From: Pelomonas asaccharophilus_A
GTDB lineage: Bacteria; Pseudomonadota; Gammaproteobacteria; Burkholderiales; Burkholderiaceae_C
Direction of reading: 5' to 3'
Length of the DNA stretch: 64,000 bases
Assembly (NCBI RefSeq): GCF_031458115.1
Contig: NZ_JAVDXV010000009.1
Span: forward strand, 186,001 to 250,000
The notes under the pieces are model-generated. The model saw only the letters and a program-made list of their open reading frames with translations. It did not search any database and was not told the DNA's origin. A program made the translations under genes and the position numbers. Shown here in pieces: positions 9,287 through 18,494 of this stretch (positions within the stretch are counted from its first letter, which is position 1; the number at the start of each line of letters is the position of its first letter).

Positions 9287-10620
9287 CCATACCAGAGGCC
9301 GCTGTCCTTCAGGATGCGTCGCTGCGTCGGGTAGTCCACATAGGCAATGCCGAAGCGGCGCAGGTAGCCCTCGGCCCATTCGAAGTTGTCCAGCAGGCTC
9401 CACGCGAAGTAGCCCTTCACCGGCACGCCGGCGTCCACGGCCTGCTTGAGAGCCGCCAGGTGGCGCTGGAGGTACGACAGGCGCTGGGTGTCGTGCACGC
9501 GGCCCTCGGGCGTGAGCACATCCTCGAAGGTGGAGCCGTTCTCGGTCAACTGGATGACGGCAGGGTTGTAGTCACGCTGGATGCGGGTGAGCAGATCGAC
9601 CAGGCCCTGCGGCGACACCTCCCAGCCGAAGCCGGTGCGTTCCACCCCTTCGCGATCAACCAGCCTGGCGCGCATCGGGCTGTGGCTACCCTGCGGATCG
9701 TCGGCCACCATCTCGGGGAAGTAGTAGTTCACGCCAAGGAAGTCGGTCGCCGCGGCGATGTCGTTCAGGTCGCCCGGCTGAACCTTTGGAGCTGCAGCGC
9801 CCAGCAGTTCCAGCGTATCGGCCGGATAGCCACGGCCGAACAGCGGGTCCAGGAACCAGCGGTTTCGCAGGCCGTCGTGGCGTCGGGCGGCCGCCAGGTC
9901 CTCTGGGCTGTCGGAGGCGGCGCTGATGGGATGCAGGCTGAGCGTGATGCCTACCTTGGCGCCGCCCGAGTTCTTGCGGATCAGCGGGATGGCCTGGCCG
10001 TGCGACAGCAGCACGTGGTGGCAGGCCTGCATGCCGTCGGCCAGGCTGGTGCCGCCCGGCGCGTGCACGCCCTCCCAGTAGCCCATCATGCAGGAGCACC
10101 ACGGTTCGTTGTGCGTGATCCAGTGCTTGACGCGGTCGCCCAGCCGGCGCGTGACGACGTCGGTGTACTCCAGGAAGGCCGCCACCGTGTCGCGCGAGGT
10201 CCAGCCGCCCTGCTCCTGCAGCGCCTGCGGCAGGTCCCAGTGGTAAAGCGTGCACCACGGGTCCAGTCCGCGTTCCAGCATGCCGTCCACCAGCCGGTCG
10301 TAGAAGGCCAGGCCGGCCTCGTTCACGGCGCCGCGGCCGTTGGGGAGGATGCGCGGCCAGGCGATGGAGAAGCGGTAGGCGTTGACGCCCAACTGCTTGG
10401 CCATGTCCAGGTCCTGCGGGAACAGGTGGTAGTGGTCGCAGGCGACCAGACCGTTGGAGCCGTCGCGGATGCGGCCGGGCTCGCTGCAGAAGCGGTCCCA
10501 GATGGACTCGCCCTTGCCGTCCTCGCGGCCGGCGCCTTCGATCTGGAAGGATGAGGTGGACACGCCCCAACGGAAGTCGGCGGGGAAGTCTTTTCGGTTC
10601 GGGGCGTTGTTGGAGCTCAT
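9268..10620 (-). CDS. Glycoside hydrolase family 1 beta-glucosidase
   Basis: 450 residues, no signal peptide, so cytoplasmic. GH1 hallmarks: start FPADFRWGVSTSSFQIEGA, acid/base Glu in THNEPW at about residue 169, nucleophile Glu in QLTENGS at about 358 and the C-terminal YFAWSLLDNFEWAEGY. Length matches the family. It hydrolyses beta-glucosides or cello/gentio-oligosaccharides to glucose after import. I took ATG 10620 because the family motif starts 12 residues later; no strong ribosome-binding site is visible and a longer in-frame extension exists. It lies 61 bases downstream of the TonB receptor gene, separated by a GC-rich hairpin, and upstream of the importer genes. Confidence 0.94.
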   Translation of the reverse strand: MSSNNAPNRKDFPADFRWGVSTSSFQIEGAGREDGKGESIWDRFCSEPGRIRDGSNGLVACDHYHLFPQDLDMAKQLGVNAYRFSIAWPRILPNGRGAVNEAGLAFYDRLVDGMLERGLDPWCTLYHWDLPQALQEQGGWTSRDTVAAFLEYTDVVTRRLGDRVKHWITHNEPWCSCMMGYWEGVHAPGGTSLADGMQACHHVLLSHGQAIPLIRKNSGGAKVGITLSLHPISAASDSPEDLAAARRHDGLRNRWFLDPLFGRGYPADTLELLGAAAPKVQPGDLNDIAAATDFLGVNYYFPEMVADDPQGSHSPMRARLVDREGVERTGFGWEVSPQGLVDLLTRIQRDYNPAVIQLTENGSTFEDVLTPEGRVHDTQRLSYLQRHLAALKQAVDAGVPVKGYFAWSLLDNFEWAEGYLRRFGIAYVDYPTQRRILKDSGLWYGQFLNE

Positions 10621-10635
10621 GCTTCGGATGTAGGG

Positions 10636-10657
10636 GCGCCGGCGTGCAAGCCGGCGC
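10636..10657. other. GC-rich hairpin between TonB receptor and GH1 genes
   Basis: GCGCCGGC and GCCGGCGC form an 8-base perfect stem with a 6-base loop in the 61-base gap. No T-run follows on the minus strand, so a full terminator is unlikely. A structure here could stabilise the receptor mRNA end or partly reduce readthrough, which would fit a need for different receptor and enzyme levels. Confidence 0.5.
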
Positions 10658-10681
10658 GGGTTCAGAAAGGAAAACGGGAAC

Positions 10682-13402
10682 TTAGAACTTGTACGTGCCG
10701 CCCAGCAACAACTGGCGCCCGTAGGAGGTGAAGCGCTCAGGCAGCGTGGAGTTCGGGTCGCTCGCGCCGGACGAGATGCCCACCCGCGTGCGGTACGGCC
10801 GGTCACGCAGGTTGTTGACCTGCAGTGTCAGCGACAGGCCTTGCAGCGCACCAGTCTCGAACGCGTAGCCGATCTGCGCATCGATGATGGTCTCGCCGGA
10901 GATCATGCTGGGCACGTTCTCGCCGAAGGTGCCGCGCACCGTCGTGACGAACGGCGAACGGTGGCGGCTGCCGATGCGGGCCGAGATGCCGTTGCGCTCG
11001 TAGTACACGGTGAAGTTGGTCGCCACGCCCGACAGGCCGTCCAGCGGCTTGCTGACGTTGTTCTCCTCGTGCAGCGAGCTGCGCGTGTTGGAGTAGCTGA
11101 AGCTCACGCCGATGCCGTCCAGCGCCGGGCTGATGAGGCCGGCGTCCAGCGAGCCGCTGAGCTCGGTGCCGGCGATCATGCCGCCCTGGCCGTTGGCCTG
11201 CGTGTTCAACGTGCCGATGTTGCTCTGCGGCGTCCACTGCGTCGGGTTGGGGAAGCCGGTGAAGTCGAACGGAATGCCCTGGCCGTAGACGAAGTTGGTG
11301 ATGTGCTTGTGGAACACCGCCGCCGCCACATAGCTGCGCTTGCTGAAGTAGTGCTCGACAGACAGGTCCACCGCGTCGGCGCGCCACGGTTCCAGCTTGG
11401 CATTGCCGCCGTTGGCGGACCAGCGGCGGTCCTGCTCGCCCACGGTGATGCCGGAGAAGCCGGCGCGCATGTCTTCCATGTTGGGCCGCGCCAGCACCTT
11501 GGCCGCGCCGAATCGCAGCACGGTGCGCTCCGTCAGGTCGGCCGCGAGGTTGATGCTGGGCAACACATCGGTGTAGCTGGTGCCGCCGGTCATCGGATCG
11601 CTCTGGTTGGTGCGGGTGTTCCACAGCATGCCGTTGCTCCACTGCTTGGCGTGTACCACGCGCAGGCCCAGGCTGCCGCGCAGCGGCACGCCCCACTCGG
11701 CGTCGAAGCCCAGCTTGGCGTGCGCGGCCGTGACCTTTTCATGCACCGACCAGATGCGGCCCGGCGCCTGGTCGGCGGAGGACGGCACCACGTCGTACAG
11801 GCCCAGCGCGCTCGGCAGGTCGAAATTGACCATGCGGATAGGGCTGCGGGCAAAGCTGAGGTCGGTGGGGGTGTGCAGCAGGTTGGCGGGGATGAGCACC
11901 GGCGCGCGGTTGTTCTTCAGGTTGTAGTAGACCTCCGTGCGGTTCATGCTCTTGTCGCGCTCGGAGTAGTCCAGCCCGCCCTCGATGCTGCTGAGGAAGC
12001 CGTCGAACGTGCGGCCGGCGCTGAGCTTGAGCGCCTTGATCTCGTCGCCCACCTTGGGGAACTGGCTGCGGCCGTCACGGCCCCAGCCCGGCGGGTCGGT
12101 CAGCATGACCTTGCTGCCGTCGCCGTAGTCGAAGGTCGGATTGAAGGTGGAGATGCCGTCGCCGCTGGCGATGTTGGCCAGGCCCAGGCTGACCCGCGTG
12201 GGCGAGCCGGCCGCCAGCTCGGCGTTCTGCTCCGTGCGCTTGGCCTTGGACCAGCTCAGGTCCGCCACCAGCTTCCAGTCGGCCAGCTTCAGCTCGTTGT
12301 TCCAGCCCAGCGCGCGGATGTCGTCCTTGCGCTTGTTGAAGGTCGTCAGCGCCACCGGGTTCACGTTGTTGACCGTGCCGCCCGTGACCAGCTTGTCGCC
12401 GTTGACGACGGTGGTCTGCGCGCCGCTCCAGCTCGCGCCGGCCCAGACCGACATGTCGGCCATCACCGTGCGGCGCGCCTCGGTCTGGTCGAACTTGGAG
12501 TAGTACAGGTCCAGCGTGCTGTGCAAGCCGTTGCCGGGCTTGTACTCCAGCACGGCCATCAGGCCGTCGCGCTTCTGGCGAGATGACGCGGCGCCCAGCT
12601 CGAAGCCCTGCAGCGCGACGGAGTCCGTCGGCGTGCCCGGTAGCGGCGAGCCCCAGACGCTGGTGTTGGCCCACCACCAGCTCTTGTAGTGCTTCTCCTG
12701 GTTGGGCGAATCCAGATGGGCGAAGCCCACGGCCGCGCCCCAGGTGCGGTCGGCCGACTGCGTCACATAGGACGCGCTGAGCCGGTTGCCGTTGCCCGAG
12801 ATCTCGGGGTTCAGCGAGCCGTTGGAGTTGCGCTCCACGCGGCCGCCGATGACGGTCTGTGTCTTGCCGAAGTCCAGCGGGCGCAGCGTCTTCATGTTGA
12901 CGGTGCCCGACAGGCCTTGCGCCGACAGACTGGGATCGGGCGTCTTGTAGACGGTGGCCGCGTTGATCAGCTCGCTGGGGAACTGGTCGTATTCCACCGA
13001 GCGGTTGTCGCCGGTGGACACGATCTCGCGGCCGTTGAGCAGCGTCACGCCGTAGCGCGGCGCCATGCCGCGGATGCTGATGACCGACGAGCGCCCGGCC
13101 ACGCGCTGGGCCGTCAGGCCCGGCAGGCGCGAAATCGCGTCGGCGATGGACACGTCGGGCAGCTTGCCGATGTCCTCGGCCGAGATGGCCTCCACGATGG
13201 CGTCGGCATTGCGCTTGGTGCTGATGGACGACTCGAGGCTGGCGCGGAAGCCCGTCACCGTGACGGTTTCCAGCTTCTGCTCGGTGGCCGGTGCGGCCTG
13301 CGCGGCCGCCAGCAGCGGCACGCACAGCAGCGCCGCCGCGGCGACGGGGGTGAGGCGCAGGCGCTGAGCAGGCACCTGTGGCCGCAGGATGGAGCGGTTC
13401 AT
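10682..13402 (-). CDS. TonB-dependent outer-membrane receptor (carbohydrate type)
   Basis: 906 residues. The signal peptide ends near AAAQA. A plug domain follows with ETVTVTGFRASLESSISTKR and DISRLPGL-like plug features (VSIADAISRLPGLTAQRV), then a 22-strand-type barrel ending in an aromatic C-terminal residue (YKF) as outer-membrane proteins do. The N-terminal plug sequence resembles Caulobacter/Xanthomonas-type receptors used for oligosaccharides. The ATG at 13402 has AGGAG 9 bases upstream and gives a proper signal peptide. It is the first gene of the sugar operon, directly behind the TTGACA promoter and LacI-type operator at 13470-13524. Probable role: energy-driven uptake of beta-glucan oligosaccharides across the outer membrane. 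Confidence 0.92.
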   Translation of the reverse strand: MNRSILRPQVPAQRLRLTPVAAAALLCVPLLAAAQAAPATEQKLETVTVTGFRASLESSISTKRNADAIVEAISAEDIGKLPDVSIADAISRLPGLTAQRVAGRSSVISIRGMAPRYGVTLLNGREIVSTGDNRSVEYDQFPSELINAATVYKTPDPSLSAQGLSGTVNMKTLRPLDFGKTQTVIGGRVERNSNGSLNPEISGNGNRLSASYVTQSADRTWGAAVGFAHLDSPNQEKHYKSWWWANTSVWGSPLPGTPTDSVALQGFELGAASSRQKRDGLMAVLEYKPGNGLHSTLDLYYSKFDQTEARRTVMADMSVWAGASWSGAQTTVVNGDKLVTGGTVNNVNPVALTTFNKRKDDIRALGWNNELKLADWKLVADLSWSKAKRTEQNAELAAGSPTRVSLGLANIASGDGISTFNPTFDYGDGSKVMLTDPPGWGRDGRSQFPKVGDEIKALKLSAGRTFDGFLSSIEGGLDYSERDKSMNRTEVYYNLKNNRAPVLIPANLLHTPTDLSFARSPIRMVNFDLPSALGLYDVVPSSADQAPGRIWSVHEKVTAAHAKLGFDAEWGVPLRGSLGLRVVHAKQWSNGMLWNTRTNQSDPMTGGTSYTDVLPSINLAADLTERTVLRFGAAKVLARPNMEDMRAGFSGITVGEQDRRWSANGGNAKLEPWRADAVDLSVEHYFSKRSYVAAAVFHKHITNFVYGQGIPFDFTGFPNPTQWTPQSNIGTLNTQANGQGGMIAGTELSGSLDAGLISPALDGIGVSFSYSNTRSSLHEENNVSKPLDGLSGVATNFTVYYERNGISARIGSRHRSPFVTTVRGTFGENVPSMISGETIIDAQIGYAFETGALQGLSLTLQVNNLRDRPYRTRVGISSGASDPNSTLPERFTSYGRQLLLGGTYKF

Positions 13403-13469
13403 TTGTTTGTCTCCTGGATCTGGTTCGTCTTGTTCGCCGGTCTGGATATCGGCCTCACTTGCGAAAGTG

Positions 13470-13483
13470 TGGAACCGGTTCCA
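13470..13483. promoter_or_regulatory. Perfect LacI-family operator palindrome
   Basis: TGGAACCGGTTCCA is a perfect 14-base palindrome with the central CG step typical of LacI/GalR-family operators. It sits 11 bases downstream of the minus-strand -10 element, so a bound repressor would block transcription start of the TonB-receptor operon. It is also about 113 bases upstream of the GH3 start. The LacI-type regulator at 15557-16579 is the obvious candidate to bind it. Confidence 0.8.
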
Positions 13484-13494
13484 AACGCGGCGCA

Positions 13495-13524
13495 AATCTA
13501 ATCGGCCGGCAAATACCTTGTCAA
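13495..13524 (-). promoter_or_regulatory. Sigma-70-type promoter of the sugar operon
   Basis: On the minus strand a perfect -35 TTGACA (13524-13519) is followed after 18 bases by TAGATT (13500-13495), a 4 of 6 match to the -10 consensus. Transcription would start near 13487 and run into the LacI-type operator, then the TonB-receptor gene. Confidence 0.6.
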
Positions 13525-13596
13525 CAGAACACGCCCAGGGGTTGACGTTTTTTTGCTTCAGCCACTACCGTCGCGTCCCCGATGAAGGCAATAACG

Positions 13597-15525
<1,929 letters not shown>

Positions 15526-15556
15526 TCCAATCCGCCGCGTTCGAGGAAGAGGACGC

Positions 15557-16579
15557 ATGGCAACGATCAAGGATGTAGCGCGACTGGCGGGCGTGGGCGT
15601 GGGCACCGCGTCGCGCGTCATCAGCGGAAACGGTTCCGTCGCGCCGGCCACGGCCGAGCGCGTGCGCAAGGTCATCGCGCAGCTGAAGTTCCGGCCGTCG
15701 CACGCCGCGCGCTCGCTGGGCGCCGGCACGTCCAAGCTGATCGGCGTCTACATCCCCTTCCTGCGCGGCACTTTCTACACGCCCATCCTGCGCGTCATCG
15801 ACACGGTGCTGCGCACCAACGGCCTGCACATGGTGGTGGCGTTCGGCGAGGGCATCGAGGACGAGCGCGTCGAGACCAACGACGGCATGCGCTTCCTGCT
15901 GGACCGCGACTGCGACGGCCTCATCGTGCTGTCCAACGCGCTGCAGGACGAGGATCTCAAGGCGCTGGGCCCGGCGGCGCGCCAGGTCGTCGTGCTGAAC
16001 CGGCACTTCGACCGCATCAAGGACCAGTGCTTCACGGCCGACCACGTGCAGGGCGGCGTGCAGGCCGCACGCGCGCTGCTGCAGCACAAGCACAAGGACA
16101 TCGCCGTCATCTCCGGCCCCACCACGTCGCCCGACAACGTGGCGCGCCTGGGCGGCTTCATGGGCGAGCTGGCGCAGCGCGGGCTGGATATCTCCCGCGT
16201 GCAGACGCTGCCCGGCGACTTCTCCAACCATGCCGGCTGGGACGCCGCCGGCGCGCTGCTGGCGCAGAAGAAGCGGCCCACCGCCGTGTTCTGCGCCAAC
16301 GACGAGATGGCCATCGGCCTTCTGGCGCATTTCCAGGAGCGCGGCTTGTCGGTGCCGCACGAGGTTTCGGTGCTGGGCTATGACGACTCTCCCAGCGCCG
16401 AATTCGCGGCGCCGCGGCTGACCTCGGTGCACGTGCCCAGCCGCGAGGTGGCGCTGGCAGGCCTGCATTGGCTGCTGAACCGCTGCTACGACATGGAGCT
16501 GCCGGTCTCGCGGCAGTTCGAGATCTCGGTCAGCTGGCGTGCCTCCGTGGCCGCCCCCCCTTCCCGCAAGCGCAGCTGA
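15557..16579 (+). CDS. LacI-family transcriptional regulator
   Basis: 340 residues. The N-terminal helix-turn-helix (ATIKDVARLAGVGVGTASRV) and hinge helix region (AARSLGAGTSKLIGVYIP) are followed by a periplasmic-binding-protein-like effector domain ending in GYDDSPSAEFAAPRLTSV and VSRQFE, all typical. GAGGAAGAGG precedes the ATG. It sits 31 bases downstream of the GH3 gene and is probably co-transcribed with it. By position it is the local repressor of the beta-glucan locus acting at TGGAACCGGTTCCA (13470-13483). The inducer is likely a glucose disaccharide or glucose derivative; this is inferred from context. Confidence 0.93.
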   Translation: MATIKDVARLAGVGVGTASRVISGNGSVAPATAERVRKVIAQLKFRPSHAARSLGAGTSKLIGVYIPFLRGTFYTPILRVIDTVLRTNGLHMVVAFGEGIEDERVETNDGMRFLLDRDCDGLIVLSNALQDEDLKALGPAARQVVVLNRHFDRIKDQCFTADHVQGGVQAARALLQHKHKDIAVISGPTTSPDNVARLGGFMGELAQRGLDISRVQTLPGDFSNHAGWDAAGALLAQKKRPTAVFCANDEMAIGLLAHFQERGLSVPHEVSVLGYDDSPSAEFAAPRLTSVHVPSREVALAGLHWLLNRCYDMELPVSRQFEISVSWRASVAAPPSRKRS

Positions 16580-16590
16580 GGCCACAATCC

Positions 16591-16614
16591 GGTTTGGTTA
16601 CTTTTCACCAAACC
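16591..16614 (+). promoter_or_regulatory. Leader hairpin abutting the trpS start codon
   Basis: GGTTTGGT and ACCAAACC pair as an 8-base stem with an 8-base loop and end one base before the trpS ATG. No Shine-Dalgarno sequence is visible in the leader. The hairpin may control translation initiation of trpS or simply mark leaderless-like initiation. Confidence 0.45.
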
Positions 16615-16615
16615 C

Positions 16616-17899
16616 ATGTCCCACCGCGTCCTGACCGGCATCACCACCACCGGCACCCTGCATCTCGGCAATTACGTCGGCGCCATCCGCCCGGCCGTGG
16701 CCGCCAGCCGTGCCCCTGGCGTGGAGAGCTTCTTCTTCATGGCCGACTTCCACGCGCTGATCAAGTGCGACGAGCCGGACCGCATCGCGCGCTCCAGCCG
16801 CGCGATCGCCGCGACCTGGGTGGCCGCCGGGCTGGACACCGACCGCGTGACGCTCTACCGCCAGAGCGACATCCCCGAGATCCCCGAGCTGACCTGGCTG
16901 CTGACCTGCGTGACGGCCAAGGGCCAGATGAACCGCGCCCACGCCTACAAGGCCGCAGTGGACGCAGCCGTGGCCGCCGGTGAGGACCCCGACGCCAACG
17001 TCAGCATGGGCTTGTTCAGCTACCCGGTGCTGATGGCGGCCGACATCCTGATGTTCAACGCGCACCAGGTGCCGGTGGGCAAGGACCAGGTGCAGCACAT
17101 CGAGATGGCGCGCGACGTCGCGCAGCGCTTCAACCACCTGTTCGGCCAGGGACGCGAGTTCTTCGTGCTGCCCGAGGCCGTGACGGACACGGAGATGGAG
17201 CTGCTGCCCGGCCTGGACGGCCGCAAGATGAGCAAGAGCTATGACAACGTCGTGCCGCTGTTCGAGGGCGGTGCCAAGGCGTTGAAGGAAGCGATCGCAC
17301 GCGTCGTCACCGACAGCAAGCTGCCGGGCGAGCCCAAGGACCCCGAGGGCCAGGCACTGGTCACGCTCTACGACGCCTTCGCCACGCCCGAGCAGCGCGC
17401 CGCCTTCCGCACGGCGCTGCGCGACGGCCTGGGCTGGGGCGATGCCAAGCAGCAGCTGGTGCAGCTGATCGAAGCGCACGTCGGCCCGATGCGCGCCCGC
17501 TACGACGCGCTGATGGCCAACCCGGCCGAGCTGGAGGCCATCCTGCAGGCCGGTGCCGCCAAGGCGCGCGCCATCGCCGCGCCCTTCCTGAAGACGCTGC
17601 GCGAGGCCGTGGGACTGCGACCCTACACGTCGACCGCGGCCACCACGCAGGCCAAGGCCGACAAGGCCGCGCTGCCGGTGTTCAAGCAGTACCGCGAGGC
17701 CGACGGCAAGTTCTACTTCAAGCTGCTGTCCGCCGACGGCGCGCTGCTGCTGCAGAGCCACGCCTTCGAGCAGGGCCGCGACGCCGGCCAGTGGGTGGCG
17801 CGGCTGAAGCGCGAGGGCCTGGTGGCCGATGCGCCGGTGGCGCGCGAAGGCACCGAAGCCGACATCGCCGCCGCGCTGGCGGCCTTCCAGGCTGAGTGA
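16616..17899 (+). CDS. trpS: Tryptophanyl-tRNA synthetase with C-terminal extension
   Basis: Charges tRNA-Trp with tryptophan in the cytoplasm. Class I signatures are intact: HIGH-like TLHLGNYVG at about residue 19 and GRKMSKSYDN at about 205. The normal synthetase ends near residue 335. Here about 90 more residues follow a Thr/Ala linker and contain GKFYFKLLSADGALLLQS, which resembles the small DUF1508/YegP-type beta fold. Similar long forms are known in Burkholderiales, so this is a lineage trait and not a fusion error. It is followed after 4 bases by the GTG start of the sigma factor gene, which suggests co-transcription. Confidence 0.95.
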   Translation: MSHRVLTGITTTGTLHLGNYVGAIRPAVAASRAPGVESFFFMADFHALIKCDEPDRIARSSRAIAATWVAAGLDTDRVTLYRQSDIPEIPELTWLLTCVTAKGQMNRAHAYKAAVDAAVAAGEDPDANVSMGLFSYPVLMAADILMFNAHQVPVGKDQVQHIEMARDVAQRFNHLFGQGREFFVLPEAVTDTEMELLPGLDGRKMSKSYDNVVPLFEGGAKALKEAIARVVTDSKLPGEPKDPEGQALVTLYDAFATPEQRAAFRTALRDGLGWGDAKQQLVQLIEAHVGPMRARYDALMANPAELEAILQAGAAKARAIAAPFLKTLREAVGLRPYTSTAATTQAKADKAALPVFKQYREADGKFYFKLLSADGALLLQSHAFEQGRDAGQWVARLKREGLVADAPVAREGTEADIAAALAAFQAE

Positions 17900-17903
17900 C
17901 GCG

Positions 17904-18494
17904 GTGACCACATCCGCCATCACCGAGCTGCTGGCCGGCACGGCGCGCGGCGATGCCGCGTCGCTGCAGCAGCTCTATGCGGCGCTGTACCCGGAGATCA
18001 AGCGCGTCGCGCGCATCCGCCTGGCACAGAGCGGCCCGAACGGCCGCATGGCCGGGCTGGACACGACCGCGTTGGTGCACGAAGGCTTCCTGCGCATGGC
18101 CGACCAGCAAGGCCTGCAGGGCGAGACGCGCGGCCAATTCTTCGCCTACGTGGGCCAGGTGCTGCGCTCGGTGGTCATCGACCACCTGCGCACCGAGGGC
18201 CGCGACAAGCGTGGTGGTGACGCCGTCATGGTGACGCTGTCGGCCGCCGGCGACGTGCCCGCCGTGCAGAGCCAGGCGGTGGACCTGATCGGCCTGGACC
18301 AGGCGCTCGTGCGGCTGCGCGGCATCGACACCGGCTTGTACGAGCTGATCGAGATGATCGGCTTTGCGGGCCTGTCCATCGCCGAGGTGGCCGAGCTGCG
18401 CGGTCTGTCCACGCGCACCATCAACCGCGAATTGCTGAAAGCGCGCGCGTTGCTGCAGGAGCTGCTGGGCGACCCGCCCACGACGGTGTACTGA
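17904..18494 (+). CDS. ECF-type RNA polymerase sigma factor (kinase-associated group)
   Basis: 196 residues from a GTG start 4 bases after trpS. Region 2 (DTTALVHEGFLRMAD, about 53-67) and region 4 (LSIAEVAELRGLSTRTINREL, about 160-180) are clear. The sequence matches the group in which ECF sigma factors pair with Ser/Thr kinases. Where ordinary ECF factors have an acidic D-A-E-D-like motif in region 2.2, this one has Asp53-Thr54-Thr55-Ala56. The downstream kinase overlaps the stop codon (TGATG). By analogy with Vibrio EcfP/PknT, phosphorylation of a threonine here may supply the missing negative charge and activate RNA polymerase binding. No anti-sigma gene is nearby. Confidence 0.88.
   Translation: MTTSAITELLAGTARGDAASLQQLYAALYPEIKRVARIRLAQSGPNGRMAGLDTTALVHEGFLRMADQQGLQGETRGQFFAYVGQVLRSVVIDHLRTEGRDKRGGDAVMVTLSAAGDVPAVQSQAVDLIGLDQALVRLRGIDTGLYELIEMIGFAGLSIAEVAELRGLSTRTINRELLKARALLQELLGDPPTTVY

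Noticed and set aside
15628..15640. GGAAACGGTTCC inside the LacI-type gene, similar to the operator at 13470-13483
   Set aside because: It encodes the conserved hinge-side ISGNGSV segment, has a mismatch in the dyad and lies inside a gene, so it is more likely coding constraint than an autoregulatory site.
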